A stretch of 64,000 bases of DNA. Source: Tolypocladium sp. Sup5 PDA-1. Taxonomy: Eukaryota; Ascomycota; Sordariomycetes; Hypocreales; Ophiocordycipitaceae. Below are positions 1 through 10,475 of the stretch, piece by piece. A program made the translations under genes and the position numbers. The notes under the pieces were generated by a model, which searched no databases, was not told the origin of the DNA, and worked only from the letters and a program-made list of their open reading frames with translations. The stretch is from assembly GCA_000750105.3 (NCBI GenBank), contig JPHH03000035.1, positions 248,001 to 312,000 of the forward strand. Reading direction: 5' to 3'. Positions within the stretch are counted from its first letter, which is position 1, and the number at the start of each line of letters is the position of its first letter.

Positions 1-935
1 TACGAAGTACTCCGTACGGAGAACAACTAAGAGCAACATAAATGCGAGCACAATTATGCCAGCACTCTAACGGCTGTGTATTCACTGGTCCATGTCTAGC
101 TGCATGTGTAGGAACCCTCTGAAGGGGGCGCTACTTGCATCTCAGGGCGGTGGATGTTAGAGCAGTTCCGCCGCCCGAGAGTATAGACACGGGTGCAGGG
201 TAACACGGCGCCTCTCTGACAACAGCCACAATGCGTTGGTCTAGCAAAGGGAAAGGGGAGCCTACATACAGTACACCAGCAAGGCCAGTAATACGGTACA
301 TGCAGGCACGACGAACGAGTCGTTCCGTATGTGCGCAAACCGCGCAGCTGAGGGTATCCGTCAAACCGGTGCTCCCGTCGGCCCGGCGGCATTGGCCACA
401 ATAACGTTACCTTGGCCCAGATGCAAAAGACAATGGACGTCGGCACGGGGGACGATGCGGCAGGTACCAGATACCCGTCACTGTCACCTGTCCCCGGGGC
501 GGCATGGCTGCCGATTCCAGTACCCAGTACACGGCCTTTTCTACACAAGCACCCCAGTGCTTGTACCTGCCCCTGCGCCTGTACTGTGTCTGTGCCCAGC
601 AAGCGCATCGCCGAGCAGCCAAAGGCACTGTGCGCGGGCCAATCAGCTGGCTCGCTCGGCGGAGCTCTGGCCCCCAGAAAACAGCCTCCAATCCAGCGAG
701 TGAGGAAGAAATTCACCACCACCAATTCCAGGCCTACTCGTACTGCTGTCCCATCCGATCCTCGCATCCTCTCTCTCTCTCCTCTCCTCTCCTCTCCTTC
801 ACCTCGCCTCACCAGCCCTCGCTTCTCCCTCGCCCCCCCCCCCTCGGCCCAGCCCGCGTCCCTGGCCGAGAGCGCTGCCCGATTCGCCAAATCGCCAATT
901 GATTGTGATTGGCCTCTGGTCCCGCATCCGCAACC
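1..935. other. Intergenic region and adenylate kinase 5' flank
   Basis: No gene is recognised here. The open frames on both strands are compositionally biased and resemble no family I know. The first bases hold a copy of the palindromic TCCGTACGGA-type motif that recurs in gaps across the window. A pyrimidine-rich CT tract at about 769-835 lies in the presumed promoter or 5' UTR of the adenylate kinase gene, a common arrangement upstream of highly expressed fungal genes. Confidence 0.6.
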
Positions 936-1982
936 ATGGGCTTCGTCGAGGATGAGCTCAAGCAGCTCAAGGATGTCATCTCGAGCCTCGACTCGCGCAT
1001 CAAGCGCCTTGAGCACCGCGCCACGGGCTCCTCGCCCTCCACCGAGGAGATTCGCATGATCCTTATTGGCCCCCCTGGAGCAGGTGCGCGCTGTTCACTC
1101 CCATTGACTCTCCGTTGCTGACAAGCCGTCTCGCAGGCAAGGGAACCCAGGCCCCCAAGATCAAGGAGCGCTTCTCTTGCTGCCACCTGGTACGTCGATT
1201 GCGCCACCTTCAGCCAGCCGCGTCTAGCGCTGCCCTCTCCGTCCCCTCTGACTGACACCCAATTGCGCAGGCTACCGGCGACATGTTGCGCTCCCAGGTC
1301 GCCAAGAAGACTCCCCTCGGCCGTGAGGCCAAGAAGATCATGGACCAGGGCGGTCTCGTCAGCGACGACATTGTCATTGGCATGATCAAGGAGGAGCTCG
1401 ACAACAACAAGGAGTGTCAGGGCGGGTACGTGCCAGATGCCATCCCGCGCCGTGACGCGCCGTGCCGCGCCACCATCCTGCCATCCTGCCATCCTGCTCT
1501 GCTGACACTGAACCCCCCAACGCAGCTTCATCCTCGACGGCTTCCCTCGCACCGTTCCCCAGGCCGAGGGTCTCGATTCCATGCTCCAGGAGCGCAACCA
1601 GAAGCTCCAGCATGCCGTCGAGCTGCAGATCGACGACTCCCTCCTCGTCGCCCGCATCACCGGCCGCCTGATCCACCCGGCGTCCGGCCGCTCATACCAC
1701 AGCACCTTCAACCCCCCCAAGGAGCCCATGAAGGACGATATCACCGGCGAGCCGCTCATCCAGCGAAGCGACGACAACGCCGACGCGCTCAAGAAGCGCC
1801 TCGCCACCTACCACAAGCAGACGGCCCCCGTCGTCGAGTACTACCAGAAGACGGGCATCTGGAATGGCCTCGACGCCAGCCAGCAGCCTGGCCAGGTTTG
1901 GAAGAAAATGTTGGATATCCTCGAGGGGGACAAGAAGGGCCACGGCTCCGGCATCCTGAGCAGGATTGCCGGCAAGAGCTGA
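936..1982 (+). CDS. adk1: Adenylate kinase, cytosolic type
   Basis: Adenylate kinase catalyses ATP + AMP <-> 2 ADP and balances the adenylate pool in the cytosol and intermembrane space. Four exons are read (936-1083, 1137-1189, 1271-1425, 1526-1982), giving 270 residues, normal for the fungal long-form enzyme. The P-loop GPPGAGKGT is at about residues 45-53 and is split by intron 1. ATGDMLR and DGFPRT follow (AMP-binding and core motifs), then a long LID segment beginning GRLIHPASGR. The first 40 residues form a short helical extension typical of fungal orthologues. The ATG in CAACCATGG has a good Kozak context. All three introns have GT..AG ends and keep the frame. The family is certain; the cytosolic rather than mitochondrial assignment rests on the lack of a clear presequence and the long LID. 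Confidence 0.95.
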
Positions 1983-2671
1983 GCGCACCTTTGTTGGATG
2001 TAACAAAACAAACAGAGCAGCCTTGGGGGAGGAATCCCGGCCAGACATGGATCTAGATCTTTCCCATAGCTGCTCCGTGTAGTCTAAGTAAAAGCCAAAT
2101 GACGCCTGTATGTATCAATGCATAACAAAATTAACATCACTGCAACAAGCCAGCAGGTGACATTTCGACAAGAGACGCGAAACCAACAAAAACAGCCCAG
2201 CCATGTCGTGACTTGGGCAGAAGGTGCTCCAGAGAGAACCCACGGCAAAGAGGCAATCAAGATTGATCGCCTTGCAGGCTCACTACATGGCTAGGGCTTA
2301 AGATTGGTAATAGAGAGCTCGTCTAATTGTGGTATATAAGGGTATAATACGGTGGCCTTTGCCTTCGCACATCGGCTTGCTTGGCCCTCACTTCCCTTGC
2401 TCTAATGGTATAGATGTGAGGACAAGGAGGAAGAAACGGTGCTTAATAGAAGACGAGGAGCGGAAGGAGGAGGAACAGAAAAGGCCACCGCCCAAAGGCT
2501 CCCTCGCTATGCCCATGATAAAGGTCTTCCGACTGACTGTCCAGATCTAGGTAATGCAAGGTCCGCCGCCCAACACTTGCAAAACACACCACCTCTTTCC
2601 ACCAGGCACAGGATTGCCGAGGAGCTCAACCCGTGAGATCCTATCTCCTCGGGGTAGCTGAAAGAGTCAGG
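1983..2671. other. Convergent intergenic region
   Basis: This is the space between the 3' ends of the adenylate kinase and Hook genes, so it should hold both terminators. I see AT-richer stretches (for example around 2090-2130 and 2325-2345) and no coding signal. The short open frames are not supported. Confidence 0.6.
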
Positions 2672-5600
2672 TCAGTAGAGGTAGAGCAAGTCGCGTTGGC
2701 GCAACTGACCATTGACCATCTGCCTCTGCTTGTTCAGCCAACTCCGGGGCGCATCATGCCGCCGCTGGAGCACGACGTGATTGCTCTGGAGCCGGCTCGT
2801 AAGATCGTACCAGGCCGTCGCAATCAGCGCGTTTTCTCTCTGGAGGCTCTTGATGATCTGGTCGGTGGCGGCCTTGAGCAATCCTCGGGTCAGCAACTGA
2901 ACTCTTGGTCGGGACGGGGGCATGCGGCACGGATTCATTGGACGTACTTTGTGCTCAGCGGAAGCTTCTCCTCCTTGCGCCGCCTTTAACTTGTTCTGCA
3001 ACTCGAGCTTGTCTTGCTCCGATTGCTCGAGTTGCTGCAGTGCCAAGGGAGTTAGTATCAAGTCAAATAGGTGTCGCAAGCAGAGCGGAAACGATGGCCA
3101 TAGGGTAGTGGTGCGCTCGGCTGGAAATCGAAGTCCAGTCCAAGCCCCTCTCTGCTCCATCCCACGGCCACCGTCAAATATGCCAGTGATTTTTCCAGGC
3201 GAGTAACCGATTCTCACGAGAACGGCAAAGTGGTATGACAGGTGGGCTCCGAGCGACTTTTTCTTGAGAGGCAAGGGGATGGAGGCCAATTTGAATAGGG
3301 GATGCGCACAAAGGTCGGCCAGAATTCTTGGCTCTTCAAAGCGTTCGACAAAAACGTGGAGGGTTGGGCTGTGCTCGGAATCTTGCAGTAACTGCGATGA
3401 TAATGGACTCACCTGCTTTCGTTCCTTGAGACGGGCTCGCAGCTTCTCAATCTTCTCTCCCGACTTCTTGGCGGCGTCTGAGGCGTCCGCGTCGGCCGGC
3501 CCACCCGCGGCTGTGTCTTGGAGCACTTTGCCTTCCTCAATCTCCTTGCGGAGCTTGTCCTTGGCTAACAGAGCTTCGATTAGCTGTGACTTTTGAGCAT
3601 CTCGCTCGTTGACAGCAAAGCTATAGTCCTCGCGCAGCCGATCGAGCTCTGCCTTGAGAGACTCGGAGATCAGCTTGTCAGTGCTCTTTAGCTCGTCAAT
3701 CGCCTCGATCCCCCCCTTCTCAGCAGCTGAGAGCTGTGCCCTTGCGCCGATGATCTCTCGGTCCATGTCTGCGACCTTAGTTTGCAGATCCGTGGAGCGC
3801 TTGGTTACGTCCTCTAGGTCGGCCTGCGACTGCACAAGTTGCGTTCGCAGATTGATAAAGGCTTCCGAGCTGTGACAGGGGAGTGAGTGTCAGCACGAAA
3901 ACTCTCAATGTTATGGCAAGTACGGGGGTACCCTCGCTGACTTACCCTTCGCCGCTCGAATTGCTCGTCAAGGCATTGATTTGCTCTTGCGTTATGATAT
4001 GTTTCTCGAAGATTTCGTTGAAATTCTGCTGGAGCCGGTCCCTCTGGCGCCTTTGCTCTTCCAGCTCCCGACGAAGGAGAGCGGCATCTCCGGTCGAGCC
4101 GAGAGTTCTTCGGAGGAGCTCATTCTCCGCCTTCAACCTGGACAGTTCTAAAGGCAGGTTAGTTTGCCCCTCGTCGTTAACCGCGTTGTTGAGTTCGTCC
4201 TCGAGGTTGAACGAAGCCGGCGCGACCCCAAGTCCTTCGCCCTGGGACGTGGCCCCGCCACCTTGCTGTAACTGCTCTTGCAAGTCCTGTATGAAATGCT
4301 CGTCGTGGGTCCGCTGAGCCTTGAGCCGCACCAGCTCCTCCTCGAGAGAGGCCACGTCTTTGATCAACTGGTTCTTCTGATTGCGCTCGTCCCACAAGTG
4401 CTGCTCCGACTGCGTAATCATTTTCGTGAGCTCATCTTCAGCCTTTCTCGTGCGATCTCCCCTTTCTCTATCGTTGACGAGGGACCGCAGCTGCTCCTGC
4501 AGCTCGACCCTTTCGTACTGGAGATTCTGCACCTCCTTGACCAGGCCCTGCTGAGCCTCCAGCTTTTGCTTGTATCGCTCGGCGGTATTGGCCTTTTTCT
4601 CGAGCTCCTCTGCTTTGTGCCTCCACTCGGTGGCTTGATCTCGGAGCTCGTCCGCCTGCATGCTCTTCTGGCTCAGCCTTTGCACCTCGCTTTCCAGCTG
4701 GGCTTTTATCCTGTCGTGGCCTCGGATAATTTCCTCGTTTCGGGCGATGATTTCCATCTGCTCGTGCACCTGCGCCTCGAGAAGCTTAATGGCCTCGGCG
4801 CTGTTTGCCCCATCCTGCGTGGCCTTGCGAAGAACCTCGAGCTCGCGGTCGTTCTTTTCCTTTTCGTATTTGAGCTCCTCGTGGCTTTGCTGCAAATGCT
4901 CGAGGCGGGTGATGTAGTCCGAGAGATTCTTCTTGGTGCTATCGAGCTGCTGCCGGAGAGCCGCATTCTGTTCTTCGACGAGAAGGTCGATGTCGCGGGC
5001 CTCCATGACGGCATCGATGGCCTCGTCCAAGTCGTCGTCATCCTTGAAGTTGGCAATGTCTTGCTGCATCGCGCGTATGATTTGCATGATTTCGGCCTGG
5101 GTCTCGCGGTCTAGGCCGTTCTGTATTCGCGGAACGTATCTGCCATTGTCGGGGCCCATGGCGGCAGCCGATACCATGACAGCAAGGAGCTGGAAGTGGT
5201 CGAGAATCAGCACAAAGACTTGCAAGTGCGTCAACAGCGCGAACGGTGCACAAATACCTGGCTGAGGCCCTGGGCTTCGGGGTTCTCGGCGACGGCATGG
5301 TAGTCAAACTTCTTGGCCTGGCAGCCGAGCTCAGGGACCTGCCTCCGAATGAATCGAAACAAGCCCTTGTATACAGCCTGGATGTTGCGCTTGTTGGTCA
5401 GATACTTGGAGGTGCCCTGGCTCGATTCGAGGTGCGACGGGTCAAATTCGGGATCCAGTTCGTGAAGGATGTGCGCGAGGAGGATGCCGTCGGCGAGTTC
5501 GTCGAGGGAGTCTGCCGCACGGTCGAGGTCGAAGACGCGGTTGACCTAAACAGAGAAGAAGCAGGGCCGGGTCAGTAACCAAGGTGCTACCCAACCCGGG

Positions 5601-5681
5601 GGCGCGGGTTGCAGCCGGGCAGCGTGATGGACTGACGGCTTTGAGGAGCGCGGCCTGCGCGCGTTGGCTGTAGGTGGGCAT
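2672..5681 (-). CDS. hok1: Hook-family dynein adaptor
   Basis: Hook proteins link early endosomes (through FTS and FHIP) to cytoplasmic dynein/dynactin for long-range transport in hyphae. Six exons are read on the minus strand (5681-5637, 5545-5258, 5189-3946, 3869-3413, 3034-2948, 2872-2672), giving 773 residues. The N-terminal about 160 residues are the globular Hook domain (calponin-homology-like), including GILLAHILHELDPEF and LLAVMVSAAAMGP. Residues from about 190 on are coiled coil rich in Glu, Gln, Leu and Lys. The C-terminus carries ENALIATAWYDLTSRLQ and the Arg/Trp-rich HDAPRSWLNKQR block that is conserved in fungal Hook proteins and needed for cargo attachment. The intron between exons 4 and 5 is long (378 bp) and stays open in frame. 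The symbol follows the Ustilago/Aspergillus hok1/hookA usage. The family is certain; the exon 5/6 acceptor was chosen for homology (EHK joined to AATDQ). Confidence 0.9.
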
Positions 5682-6999
5682 CGTCCTGGCTGGGAACGAT
5701 GGCGGGCCCCGGAGAGGGAGATGGACAGGTGGTGTCGGGTGTATTACCAGTATGTAGGTGTATTGTCAATGCCGTGCATGCAGAGGTGCTGCGGAAGCTA
5801 GGAGGAGACGCGATGCGTGACTCGCTGTCGGAGAGAGGCGGCAGCTGGGTACAGCATATCGGACGCAGGCAGTAAAGATATAGTCAAGGCAGGCCAAGGC
5901 GATGTCTCCAGCGAGACGGCGTTGATTGTGCGGCTTGTTCAAGGCGACGGAGCAAGGTGAGGCATGGCTCCTCGTGGCCCATTGTCTGATCTTCAGGAGC
6001 TCTGGTGGTCGTCAATGGCGGGTGCCCACGTGCGACAGACCAGGGTAGGTACCCGTACTTGGTGCCTTGCCTTGCATTGCGTCGCAGATGAAGGGTCCCG
6101 CTTCTCCTTGGTCTGGGTACCTAGGTCGTACCCAGCAGGTGGCCGAATGGTGGGACGGGTACTTTTCTATACATGCACCACGATGTCAGTATCCGTACTT
6201 GCAGACAACGCCAAAGGTGCCTGAGCCAAGGTGGACCGAGGCAGGTACTGGTACTGCCAGAAGTACCTGGTACCTTGGGCACCTTTCAACAGCTTCCATG
6301 GGGATCGGGACCACCGGCTCCGTTACCCCCGGCCCGAGCCCGGTGCTTCAACGTCATCGCAACCGCGCGCGGCAAGGCAGGACAGGTTCTGTCCGTGGGG
6401 GCTTGATTTGTAACTTTAGCCTACCCGGGGTTCTCTGGCGAGTACGAGTACAAGGCGCAGCCACAAGGCTCATCTTTGGTCGCTGTGACATTGGGCGTTT
6501 CTCATGCAGCAAGGCAACACCCTGTGCACTGAGGTTGCTGTCCAGCGTTACGAGGCCCGAAGGGTGGCGGCACTACAGTACATCGACAGAGAGAACACCG
6601 AAGACCCTTACCTCGTGAAGACGGAGCGGGGAATGGGACCACCAAACAACCAAGGCAGAAGCAAGCCTCTGGCTCTACGCAGTGTTATACGTAGCGCAAA
6701 GTAGTGGCTCGGGCTACGTTGTTGCCGCGCAGGAAAATGGAAACAAGAAGCACAAGTGTATATTGACCGTGCAGAGCAGCCAGCCGTCATCATCCCCCCA
6801 AGAACGCCAAATCTTGTCCAAAACTGACTAGTAGCGACAGTAATCGCCGTCGAATTGGCGGGTATCATGAGTCGAAAAAGCAATCTCGCATCGCTCCCAG
6901 TCGTACACACGTATCTGAATAGAACCCTCCCGTAACGCCTCGCATCGTCGCAGCCGGCATTCGGGTCGCCTCTGAATGCACTCTGCCGCCAGTATATTT
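5682..6999. other. Intergenic region, Hook 5' flank
   Basis: About 1.3 kb without a supported gene. It is rich in GGTACC/GTACTTG-type words such as TACCCGTACTTGG and GGTACTGGTACTG at about 6040-6280, which are degenerate and do not form a clean tandem repeat. The small open frames overlap one another and have no family features. Confidence 0.5.
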
Positions 7000-7345
7000 T
7001 CATCCCTGGCTGGACACCATCTCGTCCTCTTCGACTCGCATGTTGTACTCGGTGGCCATTGCCTGCACGGACTCCAGTGCCTTCTCAGGTGCGATGACAG
7101 CGAAGCCCCTAGCTGCCTGTCAGCAGGTGAAACTCAAAAGCAGCGGCGCGATATACGAACTTGATGATGGTGTAGACGTGGGTGATCTTGCCCCCAGCCT
7201 TGATTATGGACTCCTTGGCCTGGTTGATAACAGAGTCGGGAGTGGCAGGGTCGTCGAACCAGATGATTGCCGACTTCTTCTGGTCAACGGCCAGCGTCCC
7301 AGGGAGGACGGCAAGCGCCGCAACGAGGTGGGCGAACAGTCTCAT
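7000..7345 (-). CDS. Small secreted I9-type (proteinase B inhibitor-like) protein
   Basis: Two exons (7345-7161 and 7108-7000) encode 97 residues. The start MRLFAHLVAALAVLPGTLA is a typical signal peptide with probable cleavage after TLA. The remaining about 78 residues match the peptidase inhibitor I9 fold seen in subtilisin propeptides and in yeast Pbi2: KKSAIIWFDDPATPDSVI, then the GGKITHVYTIIKGFAV strand-loop, then ALESVQAMA. The 52-bp intron (7160-7109) splits the Lys codon of IIKGF, and splicing it restores the conserved GFAV. Pbi2 itself is not made with a signal peptide, so this version probably acts outside the cell or in the secretory pathway, on a subtilisin-like protease. That role is inferred from fold and signal only. 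Confidence 0.8.
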
Positions 7346-8418
7346 GATGGATGGCTGCTATATGTGTTGACACGATCGATGTGCGAATGCGACACGCCGG
7401 TGCGGACGCGGATGCGGATGCGGATGCGGGTGCAGAAGAAGACTCGGGCGTTCCTGATAGACTTTGGAAAGTTGGTCGGCGGAATAAAGTAGGGAAAGTG
7501 GAGGAGCGAATGCAGGGACGAGGATCATGCCGTCTCTGTTGAAGGGGACTCGAGGGGCGGAGGTGGGCAACAGTGCCATGCGGCTGGCGCATTAACACTT
7601 GATCCGGCGTCACAGTCGTTGGGTCGCTTGATGATGCGGGCTGCTTAGGCTGCTGCCGCATTTAGCAGGTGGACGACCTCACAACCCATCCACGTACGTA
7701 TGCACGCTCAAGGTACCCATTTTGGCCACTCTTCTAATAGTAATTACTACCTTACCTTATTTCTTGATGCCACGATAATCAAGTGCCGACACCTACATAC
7801 GTACGTACTTCGTACCCTCGCCAAGGCAGCTGGATCGAGGCAGGAGCCTGGCTTGCTCAAAGTTCTGGTTGGACCTCGGTGGACACATCCAAGCACTTCA
7901 TTCACCAAAGCAAGGCAGCACAGTAACACAGGGCATTCTTCCATGAGCTTCTTGGGAATATCGCGCACCTGCGCCATTCTGCTGCCTCGTCCACCTACCT
8001 GTTTCGCCTAGTGCCTCGGCATTCTGCAACCTCACAGGGCACCCACCTTTCATCGAATTGCATTCGACACCTCTCCGGAGGTCTCAGTCACACAGGCTGA
8101 TGGGCCCTCGTTCTGCCATGTAGCGGGTAATACGTAGGCACACTGTTTTGGATTCCGCCCATGTAATACCTGCCCGCCTCATAATGGTCGAGGCCAAGAT
8201 CCGCTTTCTGCACGTAATAGAGGCCTGTTAGCCAGGGCGTTCGACTGTGCCCGCCCATCAGTGGACAGGTCAAGGATGCGTAACAAACAAAGTAATGCGA
8301 ACCAAGCAGCTCTCAATAGGAAAGTAGTCAACGCCCGAGAGCCATGCTATACTCTGTGCCCTCCCCTTCGACGCCTTGGACGCATCGCTCTTCACAGATG
8401 CCGAGCCGACAGCTCGCT
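7346..8418. other. Intergenic region
   Basis: No supported gene. The part near 7400 contains a short GCGGAT repeat (listed separately). Around 7795-7815 there is a CATACGTACGTACTTCGTACC string like the GTAC-rich palindromes found in other gaps. Confidence 0.5.
7401..7433. repeat. GCGGAT hexanucleotide repeat
   Basis: About five imperfect copies of a 6-bp unit (TGCGGA/CGCGGA/TGCGGG variants) lie just upstream of the I9-type inhibitor gene. The repeat makes artificial open frames with alternating Ala-Asp or Pro-His residues on both strands. Confidence 0.75.
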
Positions 8419-9309
8419 TCACTCTTGTCCGCTGCCGCTCAAGCTGGCGTTCTCATGCCACACGTCCTTGCTCTCCTGCTCGACCGCTCGCATGGCTACG
8501 GCAACGTCTTCCAGCTTTGCAACCACGTCAATGACGCCGTTGTTGACGCGCTGGAAGTACTGGTCGTTCGCCTCACGTCGTTTTCTGGCCAGCAGAATGT
8601 CCACTTCCGTTTCCTCCTCCAGTTTTGCGCCGAGGCGATCTGCTCCTCCGCCGCTGCTCTCCGGCCGCACACTGGCTGTCCCGGCAGTGCTCTTTGCTGC
8701 ATCTGTTCCGTCTCCGCCGCCCGGCCGGGAGGCGTCTGCCAAAGTTCCCTTTAAATTCCGTAGTTCATCTCCAGCTGTGGGGACAGAATTGTGTCCCAAC
8801 GTCGTCTCGATGGCATCGTCTGCTTCACTCCTCGCCCATGCCTGAGCGAGCGCTATCTGGGCAGTGCGCAGCTCGGCGAGTTTACGATCATGCTCAGACC
8901 CGAAGACGTGTGTGCCTCCGGACGCAGACAACTCAACCTCCTCCAGGGTAGCTTGCATCTCGGCCCACAGAGCATCAGTCCTGTCCGTGCTGCGGGTGCT
9001 TTCTGCAGTGCGGACTGCACGCCCCAAGCGTTGGACATCAGGCGGCACGGTGGAACCGAACCGAAAAGACGCACTGCGCTCGAGATTCGACTGCTCTCGC
9101 CTCACGCTGGATGGCCCTGGAACTGGGGCCCCTGGGGCGAGTATTCCGGGTAAGGAAACATGAGAAGCCCCTGGTGATGGGTGCAAGAACAGCACGGGCG
9201 GCGGCTCTCGCTGCTTGCTCCTTGATTTGGAAGGCGGTGATGTGGCGTCATCGTTGACCTCCCACGGTCTGGAACTGGAACCGTCCAGCTTCCGACCAGT
9301 AGACGTCAT
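8419..9309 (-). CDS. Hypothetical protein with C-terminal helical domain
   Basis: A single open frame of 296 residues starts at an ATG in good context. I do not recognise a named family. The first about 95 residues are Pro/Ser-rich and probably disordered. From about residue 100 on, the chain is charged and helical, ending with a block containing LLARKRREANDQYFQRV and DVVAKLEDVAVAMRAVEQE, which has the heptad spacing of a coiled coil. The orderly C-terminus and low codon oddity suggest a real gene conserved in relatives. It may be a subunit of a coiled-coil complex, but this is a guess. An upstream exon cannot be excluded. Confidence 0.65.
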   Translation of the reverse strand: MTSTGRKLDGSSSRPWEVNDDATSPPSKSRSKQREPPPVLFLHPSPGASHVSLPGILAPGAPVPGPSSVRREQSNLERSASFRFGSTVPPDVQRLGRAVRTAESTRSTDRTDALWAEMQATLEEVELSASGGTHVFGSEHDRKLAELRTAQIALAQAWARSEADDAIETTLGHNSVPTAGDELRNLKGTLADASRPGGGDGTDAAKSTAGTASVRPESSGGGADRLGAKLEEETEVDILLARKRREANDQYFQRVNNGVIDVVAKLEDVAVAMRAVEQESKDVWHENASLSGSGQE

Positions 9310-9741
9310 GTTGGGCGGCTCTCCATTGCTGGATGAGCGAGTTCGGTGGAATTAATTCAAGCCCTCGCCATCACCAAGGACATATGCAAGCCAAACGCTG
9401 CTTGTTGGTGACCTGGATTCAAGTGGGGTGGTGCAATCGTGGCACGTGCTACATGTGATGCCAGGAAGAGCCGTTGTCGAGCGGATATTCATTTCTCCGC
9501 AAATGCGCGGGGTCACGTGCCGCGACGGCATGGCACCAGCGGAACCCTCCCCTCTAGGGCCGCAAAACCCTACCTAGAATTTCCGTAGGTCAGACCAACT
9601 TTTCGAAGTTCCGCCGTAGCAATCACCAACCATCGCCGTGATACCCAGATAAATCGGTACGTACGACTCGACGTGGAATCATCACCGCGCCAACACGTTG
9701 ATAATCTCCTCGTTGACTGTCGCTGACTCTTCGAAGCAATC
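9310..9741. other. Divergent promoter region of the hypothetical gene and RPS23
   Basis: This 432-bp gap separates two divergently transcribed genes. It should hold the strong ribosomal-protein promoter. I see a GC-rich half near 9480-9560 (GGGGTCACGTGCC includes a CACGTG E-box at about 9512) and an AT-richer part near the RPS23 start. No coding signal. Confidence 0.55.
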
Positions 9742-10240
9742 ATGGCTGGAGGCAAACCCCGTGGTCTCAACGCCGCACGAAAGCTGCGAACGAACCGAAA
9801 GGACCAGAAATGGGCCGACCTTCACTATAAGAAGCGTGCCCTAGGCACCGCCTTCAAGTCCTCGCCCTTCGGTGGCTCTTCCCACGCCAAAGGCATCGTC
9901 CTCGAGAAGGTCGGTGTCGAGGCCAAGCAGCCCAACTCTGCCATTCGAAAGTGTGTCCGAGTTCAGTTGATCAAGAACGGCAAGAAGGTCACGGCTTTCG
10001 GTGCGTGCTCTTCCCCCCACGGATCTGGCAGCGACGTTTAGGTTGTTAACGCGCTTTCTAGTCCCCAACGACGGTTGCTTGAACTTCGTGGACGAGAACG
10101 ACGAGGTCCTGCTGGCTGGTTTCGGTCGCAAGGGCAAGGCCAAGGGTGATATTCCCGGTGTTCGATTCAAGGTCGTCAAGGTTTCCGGTGTCGGCCTGCT
10201 TGCCCTGTGGAAGGAGAAGAAGGAGAAGCCTCGGTCGTAA
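9742..10240 (+). CDS. rps23: 40S ribosomal protein S23 (uS12)
   Basis: uS12 lines the decoding centre of the small subunit. Two exons (9742-10000, 10062-10240) give 145 residues, exactly the eukaryotic length. The sequence is nearly invariant: [11 protein letters not shown] at the start, [22 protein letters not shown], and the decoding loop KQPNSAIRK that holds the proline hydroxylated by the OFD1/Tpa1 dioxygenase in other eukaryotes. It ends [14 protein letters not shown]. The 61-bp intron splits the Val codon of TAFVPNDG. The start follows an AATCATGGC context. Confidence 0.98.
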
Positions 10241-10475
10241 GGGGATTCTTGTTGGAGAAAGCGAAGTCACGTCACAGTTTTGGCATGAGGAGTCACATCG
10301 GCTTGCTGGCATCGGCATTACAGGTTGGGTTTTGATCACAAGAGACTAGGTTTCGGAAGGTAGATCAAAAGGTCTCATTCAAAACTTGAAAGCATCACGA
10401 CGACGAGTCTCTGCGGTGTCGATTGATTGTACAAATGAATGTTCTATTATTACAGTGGACGGGCGCATGCTTGCC

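Noticed and set aside
412..1059. 215-codon open frame overlapping the adenylate kinase start
   Set aside because: It crosses the kinase first exon in another frame and is made of CT-rich low-complexity sequence (Ser/Pro/Leu runs).
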